A DNA stretch of 5,967 bases, from contig JAPLBU010000162.1 in NCBI GenBank assembly GCA_026392575.1, positions 1 through 5,967 of the forward strand. The letters are read 5' to 3'. Below, one piece after another: positions 1-5,264 of this stretch; position 1 is the first letter of the stretch, and each line of letters opens with the position of its first letter. A program made the translations under genes and the position numbers. The stretch is from Actinomycetota bacterium (lineage in GTDB: Bacteria > Actinomycetota > Actinomycetes > S36-B12). The notes below the pieces were generated by a model, which was given only the letters and a program-made list of their open reading frames with translations, ran no database searches and was not told the DNA's origin.

Positions 1-905
1 CTGAGCGTCAGCGAGAAGATCGCCAGCATCGACGCGACGACGCCGATCATCTGGAAGGACCCGAAGAGGTTGAACTGACCCAGCGCACCGAGGTCCGGCA
101 TCGCGAACAGTGAACTCGGCACTGACGGGACGTTCAGGCCCCAGCCGACGGGGTTGACCACGGAACCGTCCGGCCCGCTCTTGGAACCGACGTCGAACAA
201 CGCTTCGATCACGATGGCGAGGACCGTGGTGGCAAGAATGCCGATGAGGATCGCACCCTTCACCTTGCGGACGACAAGGATGATCGTCAGGAGCAAGCCG
301 AAGACGAAGGTGAAGATGGGCCAGCCCTGAAGCTGGCCGAAGATGCCGAAGGACACGAGCGGCACGCCTCCACGAACGATCCCCGCGTCAACCAGGCCGA
401 TGATGGTGATGAACAGGCCGATACCGACGCCGATGGCGTACTTGAGTTGCTCGGGGACGGCGCGGAAGACGGCCGACCGGAACCCCGTCAGGACCAGCAG
501 CAGGATGAAGGCGCCTTCGAGGACCACCAGGCCCATCGCGTCAGCCCACGTCATCTGTGGTGCGAGGGTGAACGCCACGTAGCCGTTGAGTCCGAGGCCA
601 GCCGCTATGGCGATCGGGAAACGGCCGATCGCGCCCATGAGGATCGTCATGAGCCCGGCGACCAGTGCCGTGGCGGCCGTCACCATCGTGATCGACTTGA
701 TGACATCGTCGGTCCCACCGATGAACAGGCCGTTGATGTCCTTGGCCGTTCCGATGATGAGCGGGTTGAGCACCACGATGTACGCCATCGTGAAGAACGT
801 CACGAATCCGCCACGGATCTCCGTGCCGTACGTGGATCCTCGCTTGGTGAGTTCGAACCAGCGATCGAATCCACTAAGTGCTGGGGTCTGGGTTGGTGCG
901 GACAT
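1..905 (-). CDS. NCS2 family permease, AzgA-type (adenine/guanine/hypoxanthine uptake), N-terminal part
   Basis: Inner-membrane nucleobase transporter, expected to import purines (adenine, guanine or hypoxanthine) by proton symport for salvage; the exact substrate is inferred from subfamily only. The visible 301 codons begin MSAPTQTPAL. Residues 34-48 (FVTFFTMAYIVVLNP) form the first helix typical of AzgA/PbuG proteins. Residues 101-112 (AAGLGLNGYVAF) correspond to the family's glycine-rich GLNA(F/Y) helix, with Gly where Ala is usual. Residues 151-176 match the 'PxxLKxAIGxGIGLFxxxIGLxxAGIV' block. Several more hydrophobic segments follow up to the edge. Family members are about 430-490 residues, so roughly the last third lies left of the window. 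The ATG start at 905 is preceded by a good ribosome site (GGGAGG about 4-5 bases upstream). The gene is divergent from the DUF2530 gene. No frameshift is seen. Confidence 0.93.
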   Translation of the reverse strand, partial: MSAPTQTPALSGFDRWFELTKRGSTYGTEIRGGFVTFFTMAYIVVLNPLIIGTAKDINGLFIGGTDDVIKSITMVTAATALVAGLMTILMGAIGRFPIAIAAGLGLNGYVAFTLAPQMTWADAMGLVVLEGAFILLLVLTGFRSAVFRAVPEQLKYAIGVGIGLFITIIGLVDAGIVRGGVPLVSFGIFGQLQGWPIFTFVFGLLLTIILVVRKVKGAILIGILATTVLAIVIEALFDVGSKSGPDGSVVNPVGWGLNVPSVPSSLFAMPDLGALGQFNLFGSFQMIGVVASMLAIFSLTL

Positions 906-994
906 CAAGCCTCCCGGGTATGCCATGCGCAGAGAGCTCGCCGGGGAAGGCGACGGTGTCGGACGTTCCGGGCGCAGGGTACCGTGAGCGCACC

Positions 995-1231
995 ATGTCC
1001 GGAGGAAATCTCGGCCAATCGGATACGGATGCGATCCTTCCGGTGGCCATCGGCACCGCAGTGTGGTCTGTGCTGCTCGTGGTCCTGCTGCTCGTACGAT
1101 CAACCCTCGCCGCGAACGGCACCACGTGGTGGATCGGGGCAGCGGCCGTCGGAGTGGTCAGCGGCGGGGGCGGGCTGATCTTCCTGCGCTGGCGCAAGCG
1201 ACGCGCGATGCGACGCTCAGGTCAGGAGTGA
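995..1231 (+). CDS. DUF2530 family small two-helix membrane protein
   Basis: Protein of 78 residues with no known function. Two membrane segments lie at about residues 14-34 (from ILPVAIGTAVW) and 45-64 (WWIGAAAVGVVSGGGG...). A strongly basic tail follows (LRWRKRRAMRR), so both ends are predicted to be cytoplasmic. The 'IGTAVW' motif, the WW before helix 2 and the glycine-rich helix 2 ending in basic residues fit DUF2530, a family largely confined to actinobacteria. Members are about 75-95 residues. The start is uncertain. ATG 995 has only a weak ribosome site, but a -10-like TACCGT sits at 980-985, 9 bases upstream. An in-frame GTG at 956 has GGGGAAGG five bases upstream and would add 13 residues. 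The stop codon overlaps the end of the DUF3027 gene by 10 bases. The neighbour on the other side is the divergent purine permease; no functional link is demonstrated. Confidence 0.8.
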   Translation: MSGGNLGQSDTDAILPVAIGTAVWSVLLVVLLLVRSTLAANGTTWWIGAAAVGVVSGGGGLIFLRWRKRRAMRRSGQE

Positions 1232-1998
1232 CCGAGGTCCAGCGGATCCCAGTTCAATTCGTCCTGCGCCAAGGATGATCGGACCTCAGCCTCGGGCTCG
1301 ACCTCTGAGTGCGCACCGCAGCCGAACGCAAGAGCGACCACGCGACCGTCGGCTGGACTCATCGGATTGGCGCACACCGCGAACTGCTGGCCGAGTGCAC
1401 CACCCATCGGAAGCATGAAGCCGCAGGTCGAGCACTCCCCGGATGCCTGACGGGCCATCGGTGTGGTCGGCCCGAAGTCACCGCTGACCCAACGGTCGGC
1501 AGCATCGTCGCGGCCAAGCGGCGACAGTACGCGAAGTCGGCCCAGACCGAGCTCCCACTGGCCGGGATGAAGCGGGGCCAGGGAGGCGACGGACTCGAGG
1601 TCCTCCTCGCCCGTGAGGCCGGCGATCAGCCGTTCGTCATCGGGCAACGTGGGAAGGACATCGCCCGGTCCGAGGTCGCCAGGACGGACTCGCTCGCTCC
1701 ACGGGAGCCAGGCCGGGGCGACGATGGCATCGGGTCCGGGCAGCAGCGCGACGTCGTTGACCGTGACGACCTTGGCCCTCGGGGCCCGCGTCAGGGTCAC
1801 GGCCCACTGCCAGCCCAGGTAGCCCGGGTTCAGGCAAGCGAAGGCGTGGGTGGCGAGTCGCTCGTCCTCCATGACCACACCCAGGTGGTCTCCGACCATC
1901 TCCGCGCCCGCGTCAGCCTCGGCGGCCGCACGTGCGACATCGACGGCGGCAACCAGCGCCGTGTCGCGCTTGGCGTCACCTGATGCAGTCGGAGTCAT
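1222..1998 (-). CDS. DUF3027 domain-containing protein
   Basis: Actinobacterial protein of 258 residues and unknown function, predicted soluble, with no signal peptide or membrane segment. The N-terminal part (residues 10-30) is an alanine-rich helix. Residues 37-71 hold the conserved block from DHLGVV through ACLNPGYLGWQWAVTLTR. Residues 97-102 (WLPWSE) and 105-110 (RPGDLG) are further family hallmarks. The C-terminal third has a cysteine/histidine set: Cys189-x2-Cys192, Cys209, then Cys227-x2-His230 in FGCGAHSE, with NPMSPADGRVV between. This pattern looks like a structural metal site, probably zinc; that is inference. ATG 1998 is chosen because it directly precedes the conserved N-terminus and has a -10-like hexamer six bases upstream instead of a ribosome site. 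The upstream extension in the same frame is low-complexity arginine-rich sequence that crosses the promoter region. The gene is divergent from the lipoprotein gene and convergent with DUF2530. Confidence 0.9.
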   Translation of the reverse strand: MTPTASGDAKRDTALVAAVDVARAAAEADAGAEMVGDHLGVVMEDERLATHAFACLNPGYLGWQWAVTLTRAPRAKVVTVNDVALLPGPDAIVAPAWLPWSERVRPGDLGPGDVLPTLPDDERLIAGLTGEEDLESVASLAPLHPGQWELGLGRLRVLSPLGRDDAADRWVSGDFGPTTPMARQASGECSTCGFMLPMGGALGQQFAVCANPMSPADGRVVALAFGCGAHSEVEPEAEVRSSLAQDELNWDPLDLGHS

Positions 1999-2004
1999 GG
2001 AGTG

Positions 2005-2010
2005 ATTGTG
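2005..2010 (-). promoter_or_regulatory. Putative -10 element of a leaderless DUF3027 promoter
   Basis: Read on the minus strand, the hexamer is CACAAT, followed by six bases (CACTCC) and then the ATG. It is close to the actinobacterial TANNNT -10 pattern, missing the first T. The spacing would place transcription start at or next to the A of ATG. No Shine-Dalgarno sequence precedes this start, which agrees with leaderless translation. No convincing -35 hexamer is visible; its expected place overlaps the left arm of the inverted repeat at 2032-2049. Confidence 0.4.
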
Positions 2011-2031
2011 GCCCACCGGCCGGATCGGGCC

Positions 2032-2049
2032 ATCGCTGGGGCCAGCGAT
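2032..2049. promoter_or_regulatory. Perfect 8+2+8 inverted repeat in divergent promoter region (candidate operator)
   Basis: The sequence ATCGCTGG-GG-CCAGCGAT is a perfect inverted repeat of two 8-base arms around two bases. It lies in the 62-base gap between the divergent DUF3027 and lipoprotein genes. The right arm ends on the first T of the -10-like TAGTCT of the lipoprotein gene. The left arm covers the expected -35 position of the DUF3027 gene. A two-base centre is too tight for a good RNA hairpin, so binding by a dimeric repressor or activator to both promoters is the likelier reading. No regulator gene is in the window, and the cognate protein is unknown. Confidence 0.5.
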
Positions 2050-2054
2050 AGTCT
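2049..2054 (+). promoter_or_regulatory. Putative -10 element of a leaderless lipoprotein promoter
   Basis: TAGTCT fits the actinobacterial -10 pattern TANNNT and is followed by exactly six bases (CAATAC) before ATG 2061, so transcription would start at the A of the start codon. There is no purine-rich ribosome site upstream, which supports leaderless translation. The element touches the inverted repeat at 2032-2049, so a protein bound there would be expected to affect RNA polymerase access. Confidence 0.5.
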
Positions 2055-2060
2055 CAATAC

Positions 2061-2513
2061 ATGACGCGCGCCCGCCTGCCACTTGTCCTTGCCAGTGTCG
2101 CCGTGGTGACTCTGGGTCTGACCGCCTGCGAGAAGCCGAACCCGGGCGCCTCGGTCTTCTCCGGTACCACGAGCCAGTTCCTGCGGGCTGCCTGCTGGGC
2201 CACCGACGGCGGCTACCTCGACGACGGCACCTGCGCGTCCGCAGCACTCGAGCAGGCCGCCAAGGGTGCCTCGGCAGTCCCCACCCTGCCCGGCCAGACG
2301 ATCGGCATCTCGGTCGATCCGGTCGTTGCCGACATCGGCTGGTTCCCGGTCCTGGGCGGTCAGCGGCTCACCGAGACGCCCCTGACGACCACGTACTTCC
2401 GGTTCACGCCGACCCGCGAGCAACTGCCTGCCGGTGGTGCGACGATCGCGGTGGTGGCAGGAGACGACAAGGGCTCCCGAGGGATCTGGATCTTCCCGCT
2501 AATAACCAGCTAG
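2061..2513 (+). CDS. DUF2771-like exported lipoprotein
   Basis: Predicted lipoprotein of 150 residues, function unknown. The N-terminus has basic residues (MTRAR), a hydrophobic stretch at 6-20 and a lipobox LTAC with the lipidated Cys23. Cleavage would leave a 128-residue mature protein anchored to the outer face of the cytoplasmic membrane. Two further cysteines, Cys45 and Cys58, may form a disulfide. Residues 82-96 (GISVDPVVADIGWFP) followed by a beta-rich segment (TTTYFRF, ATIAVVAG) and the C-terminal GIWIFPL match my recollection of the actinobacterial DUF2771 family, whose members end in a similar 'GxWxFxL'. ATG 2061 is chosen because it starts the signal peptide and sits six bases after a -10 hexamer. 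The TAG stop overlaps the stop of the convergent cold-shock gene within CTAG. The family name is less certain than the lipoprotein prediction. Confidence 0.85.
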   Translation: MTRARLPLVLASVAVVTLGLTACEKPNPGASVFSGTTSQFLRAACWATDGGYLDDGTCASAALEQAAKGASAVPTLPGQTIGISVDPVVADIGWFPVLGGQRLTETPLTTTYFRFTPTREQLPAGGATIAVVAGDDKGSRGIWIFPLITS

Positions 2514-2893
2514 ATATCGAAGTCGTCGGCGACTGCGCGCAACACGGCGGCGACCTTGACAGCCATCGCGTCCGGCGGGTACTTGCCGCGGCGCAACTGG
2601 TTCGAGATGCCGTCGAGCAGCTTGATGAGGTCCTCGACGAGGATCGCCATGTCGTCAGCCGGCTTGCGCGAGCTCTTCACAACCGACGGAGCCGCCGACA
2701 GCACCGTCAGCGACAGCGCCTGCTTCCCGCGACGACCATCGACGACGCCGAACTCGACCTTGGATCCCGGCTTCAGGGCCGTGACTCCCGCGGGCAGTGT
2801 GGAGACATGCACGAAGACATCGTCGCCCTCATCGGATGAGATGAAGCCGAAGCCCTTCTCGGCGTCGTACCACTTGACTGTTCCGGTCGGCAC
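2510..2893 (-). CDS. Cold-shock domain protein with C-terminal actinobacterial extension
   Basis: Single-stranded nucleic-acid-binding protein of 127 residues, probably an RNA chaperone or regulator in the cytoplasm. The cold-shock OB-fold covers residues 1-66. It starts with PTGTVKWYDAEKGFGFIS, including the RNP1 motif KGFGFIS (13-19), and carries RNP2 VFVHVS (26-31). Base-stacking aromatics Trp8, Phe15, Phe17, Phe27 and His29 are present; the usual Phe at the end of RNP2 is Val30. Residues about 67-127 form a charged linker and a predicted helical tail (VEDLIKLLDGISNQL, then RRGKYPPDAMAVKVAAVLRAVADDF) seen in actinobacterial homologues such as the M. tuberculosis protein I recall as Rv0871/CspB (about 135 residues). 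Ordinary bacterial CspA proteins stop near 70 residues. The GTG start at 2893 has GTGAGG five bases upstream. An in-frame GTG at 2908 lacks a ribosome site. The gene is divergent from the two-helix membrane protein gene. Confidence 0.93.
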   Translation of the reverse strand: MPTGTVKWYDAEKGFGFISSDEGDDVFVHVSTLPAGVTALKPGSKVEFGVVDGRRGKQALSLTVLSAAPSVVKSSRKPADDMAILVEDLIKLLDGISNQLRRGKYPPDAMAVKVAAVLRAVADDFDI

Positions 2894-2929
2894 GGCTGCC
2901 TCACTCACATTGCACACGGCGAGCGGCGG

Positions 2930-2942
2930 GTGCCGTCGGCAC
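2930..2942. promoter_or_regulatory. 13-bp palindrome in the cold-shock/membrane-protein divergent promoter region
   Basis: GTGCCG-T-CGGCAC is a perfect 6+1+6 inverted repeat in the 78-base gap between two divergent genes. A possible -10 for the cold-shock gene (TGCAAT on the minus strand, 2909-2914) would put its -35 region inside this palindrome. It is a candidate regulator site, but GC-rich palindromes of this size arise by chance more readily than the 18-base one at 2032-2049. Confidence 0.3.
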
Positions 2943-2971
2943 GGGCTCCCCGCGCCTGAAAAGGTTACCCC

Positions 2972-3190
2972 GTGACCCCTTCCGACTCTCGCTCCGACCT
3001 CGTGCTGCGCATCGGCGGCTGGAGCACTGCCGTGGGCCTGGTCTTCACCCTCATAGCGATCCTTCCGCTGGTCGTGCCCTCCCTCGAGCTGCCAGGAGCG
3101 ATGTGGTTCCTCTCCATGCTCACGGGGGTCGGGCTGGTCGTGGTGTGCGTTGGTTTGATCCTCGGTGCCCGCGGCCGACGAAGCCACTGA
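2972..3190 (+). CDS. Small two-helix membrane protein, hypothetical
   Basis: Protein of 72 residues that I do not recognise as a named family. Two hydrophobic segments lie at about residues 18-36 (STAVGLVFTLIAILPLVVP) and 43-65 (AMWFLSMLTGVGLVVV...). A short loop rich in Leu, Glu and Pro lies between them, and the tail is basic (ARGRRSH), so both termini are predicted cytoplasmic. The GTG start at 2972 is well supported by a ribosome site GAAAAGG seven bases upstream. The gene is divergent from the cold-shock gene and ends 25 bases before the helicase-associated gene on the same strand, so the two may be partly co-transcribed. A separate -10-like site lies in that gap. Comparable tiny membrane proteins beside cold-shock genes occur in actinobacteria; function unknown. 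Confidence 0.75.
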   Translation: MTPSDSRSDLVLRIGGWSTAVGLVFTLIAILPLVVPSLELPGAMWFLSMLTGVGLVVVCVGLILGARGRRSH

Positions 3191-3202
3191 CACCGGCAGG
3201 CG

Positions 3203-3208
3203 TAACGT
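3203..3208 (+). promoter_or_regulatory. Putative -10 element upstream of the helicase-associated gene
   Basis: TAACGT matches the TANNNT -10 pattern and is followed by seven bases (GGGAGGG) and ATG 3216. This spacing suits a leaderless or nearly leaderless transcript. The purine run GGGAGGG touches the ATG and is too close to act as a normal Shine-Dalgarno. An alternative reading is translation from GTG 3207 with GGCAGG six bases upstream. No clear -35 is visible. Confidence 0.4.
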
Positions 3209-3215
3209 GGGAGGG

Positions 3216-5243
3216 ATGGCCGCCCCCCGGAGTCTCGCTGACGACCTGCGGCAGCGCGATGACGCTGCCATGGGTCGGCTGCTGCGTCGCCGGCCGGATC
3301 TCCTGCACCCGGTGCCCCCGGACTTCACCGCCCTGACCGCACGCGCGACGGCCGGTCCCTCGATCTCCCGCTGCCTCGACGCACTTGACACCATGCGTCT
3401 GCATGTCCTGCATGCCGCCGCCGAACTGACCGTCGAGTCCCCGGCCTCCACAACGGAGATCGTCACGCTCGCCGGTGTCGACCTGCCGCCCGGGGCTCGC
3501 AGTGACCTTGAGGCCGCACTGGCCGATCTGCGTGACCTGGCCCTGCTGTGGGGTGCGCCCACCGCCCTGCGAGCCGTCCACCCCGTTCGCGACCTGGTGA
3601 CGTCGGCGGCCACCCCGACGTGGCCACGGCCAGGTCCCGGCGACGGCGAACACCGCGAGATGCGTGACGTGGATGGTCAGGCGGCCCTGCACGCACGAGA
3701 GGCGCTGGCCCTCGTCCGCGACCTGCTCGACGACTGGTCCATTCATCCGCCGGCGATCCTGCGCAGCGGTGGCCTCTCACTACGCGACTTCGCGGCCGCA
3801 CGCGGCCGTCTCCACGCGGACTGGGCCCGGACGTCGCTGACCATCGAGATCGCACATGCCGCCCGACTGTTCACCGACGACAACGACGAGTCACCGCGCT
3901 GGGTGCCGACCGACCACTACGACGCCTGGATAGCCAAGGAGCCGGCCGAGCAGTGGATCGATCTCGTGCAGGCGTGGCTGTCCCTGCCGCGGCTGCCATC
4001 CCTCGCCGACGAGAAGACGCAGGTGCTGTCAGCAGATCGTGACCGCAGGGCAGTTCCCGTCCTGCGACGCGACATTCTCGGACTCCTTGCCGGACTGCCG
4101 GAGGGAGTGTCCCTGTCGCAGGACCACATCCTCGCCGTGCTCGACGACCACCAGCCTCGGCGGACCGGTGATCTGCGCCGCCTCGCCGTTGCTGCGACCC
4201 TGCGGGAGGGTGCCGACCTGGGGCTGGTTGGCGCTGGGGCCCTGAGCGCCGCCGCGCGGATGATCGTCGAGGTCGAGACGACTACGGCCAGTGCCCAGCG
4301 CGCACAGGCTCACCGCATCGCGACCTGCCTTGCCGAGGCCCTGCCCATCGATGTCGACCACGTGCTCATCCAGGCCGATCTCACCATCGTCGCCCCCGGC
4401 CCCCTCGTCGCCAGTGCGGCTCGCAATCTGCGCCTCCTTGCCGATGTCGAGTCGCGCGGCCATGCCACCGTCTATCGCATCAGCGAGTCGTCCATCCGGC
4501 GGGCCATGGATGCCGGCTGGGATGCCGACACCATCCACGACCTGCTGCGCGACCTGTCTCGCACGCCGGTGCCGCAGCCGCTGACCTACCTCGTCGACGA
4601 CGTGGCACGTCGCCATGGTGCCGTGCGCGTCGGTGGCGCACTTGCCTACATCCGCAGCGACAACGCGGAGGCCCTGAGTGCCATCCTCGGGGATCGACGC
4701 CTCCGTACCCTCGGCCTCCAGCGCATCGCCGAAACCGTCATCGTGAGCCAGGCCCCCATGTCCGAACTCCTGACGGCACTGCGCGGCGCAGGCTACGCGC
4801 CCGCCGCCGAGAGCCCCGATGGCGTCGTCGTGATCCGCCGGCCCGAGGACCGGCGCACACGCGCCCCCCGTTCAGCTCCCGTCACCACGCGCCGCATTCC
4901 CGAGGACACCCTCGTGGCCGCGGCGGTGCGCACGCTGCGTGCGGGAGACAAGGCAAGCGGCCGGCGGATCTCCACGGTCGAGGGCCCAGCCTCACGCGTC
5001 GACCTGCCGAGCCTGACGTCTGCGGCGATTCTCGCGTCCCTGCGGGGAGCACTCACCGACAACCGGCCGCTGTGGATCGGCTACGCCGACACCGACGGCA
5101 CTATCGCCCAGCAGATCGTCGACCCGATCCGACTGTCCGGCGGGGTATTGACCGCATTCGACCATCGCACCGACAGCGTGCGCTCCTTCACGGTCGCGCG
5201 CGTCACCGGCATCGCCGACCTGATGGCCGACGAATCACCCTGA
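3216..5243 (+). CDS. Helicase-associated protein (XPB/Ssl2-like N-terminal domain, WYL-like C-terminus)
   Basis: Large soluble protein of 675 residues, homologous in pattern to actinobacterial 'helicase-associated' or 'Helicase_C_3' proteins (I recall M. tuberculosis Rv0862c, about 750 residues, beside the XPB helicase gene). It probably assists or regulates DNA repair or transcription-coupled helicase activity; this is inferred. The N-terminal region (6-60) has LADDLRQRDDAAM, RRRPDLLHPVPPDF and a helical winged-helix-like segment. The core signature runs from residue 383 (VLIQADLTIVAPGPLV) through the TVYRISESSIRRAMDAGWD segment to PQPLTYLVDDVARRHG (453-468), then RVGGALAYIRSD. A WYL-like domain fills about 610-670 (LWIGYADTDGT, then VDPIRLSGG and FTVARVTGI). 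No Walker A or DEAD/DEAH motif is seen, so it is not itself a helicase. ATG 3216 fits the conserved N-terminus. GTG 3207 and ATG 3165 are alternatives. The next gene is convergent, so no XPB gene follows it here. Confidence 0.88.
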   Translation: MAAPRSLADDLRQRDDAAMGRLLRRRPDLLHPVPPDFTALTARATAGPSISRCLDALDTMRLHVLHAAAELTVESPASTTEIVTLAGVDLPPGARSDLEAALADLRDLALLWGAPTALRAVHPVRDLVTSAATPTWPRPGPGDGEHREMRDVDGQAALHAREALALVRDLLDDWSIHPPAILRSGGLSLRDFAAARGRLHADWARTSLTIEIAHAARLFTDDNDESPRWVPTDHYDAWIAKEPAEQWIDLVQAWLSLPRLPSLADEKTQVLSADRDRRAVPVLRRDILGLLAGLPEGVSLSQDHILAVLDDHQPRRTGDLRRLAVAATLREGADLGLVGAGALSAAARMIVEVETTTASAQRAQAHRIATCLAEALPIDVDHVLIQADLTIVAPGPLVASAARNLRLLADVESRGHATVYRISESSIRRAMDAGWDADTIHDLLRDLSRTPVPQPLTYLVDDVARRHGAVRVGGALAYIRSDNAEALSAILGDRRLRTLGLQRIAETVIVSQAPMSELLTALRGAGYAPAAESPDGVVVIRRPEDRRTRAPRSAPVTTRRIPEDTLVAAAVRTLRAGDKASGRRISTVEGPASRVDLPSLTSAAILASLRGALTDNRPLWIGYADTDGTIAQQIVDPIRLSGGVLTAFDHRTDSVRSFTVARVTGIADLMADESP

Positions 5244-5264
5244 CGCGTGATCGCTGACGTCAGG
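5239..5264. terminator. Possible weak bidirectional terminator hairpin between convergent genes
   Basis: CCTGACG (5239-5245) and CGTCAGG (5258-5264) are perfect 7-base complementary arms around a 12-base loop. The structure spans both stop codons and the 16-base gap between the helicase-associated gene and the aldehyde dehydrogenase gene. The inner palindrome CTGACGTCAG (5254-5263) gives an alternative fold. No T-run follows on either strand, so intrinsic termination would be inefficient or of the U-less type proposed for actinobacteria. Confidence 0.3.

Noticed and set aside
958..972. Short inverted repeat CGGA-CGT-TCCG upstream of DUF2530
   Set aside because: Arms of only four bases are expected by chance in GC-rich DNA.
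447..1178. 243-residue plus-strand open frame antisense to the permease
   Set aside because: It is arginine/histidine-rich low-complexity sequence with no recognisable motif, opposite a clear membrane transporter and crossing into the DUF2530 gene. This is the usual shadow frame of high-GC coding DNA.
1309..1983. 224-residue plus-strand open frame antisense to DUF3027
   Set aside because: No domain pattern is visible and the composition mirrors the opposite strand, which encodes a recognisable conserved family.
1999..2247. 83-residue N-terminal extension of DUF3027
   Set aside because: Arginine-rich non-conserved sequence overlapping the lipoprotein signal peptide region and the divergent promoter; the conserved N-terminus fits ATG 1998.
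2894..3613. Upstream 240-residue extension of the cold-shock reading frame
   Set aside because: It crosses the divergent promoter, the small membrane gene and the start of the helicase-associated gene, and is Arg/Ser/Ala-rich without motifs. The cold-shock fold begins right after GTG 2893 with a good ribosome site.
4029..4616. 195-residue minus-strand open frame within the helicase-associated gene
   Set aside because: A shadow frame opposite the most conserved part of that protein; no motif or independent ribosome site was recognised.
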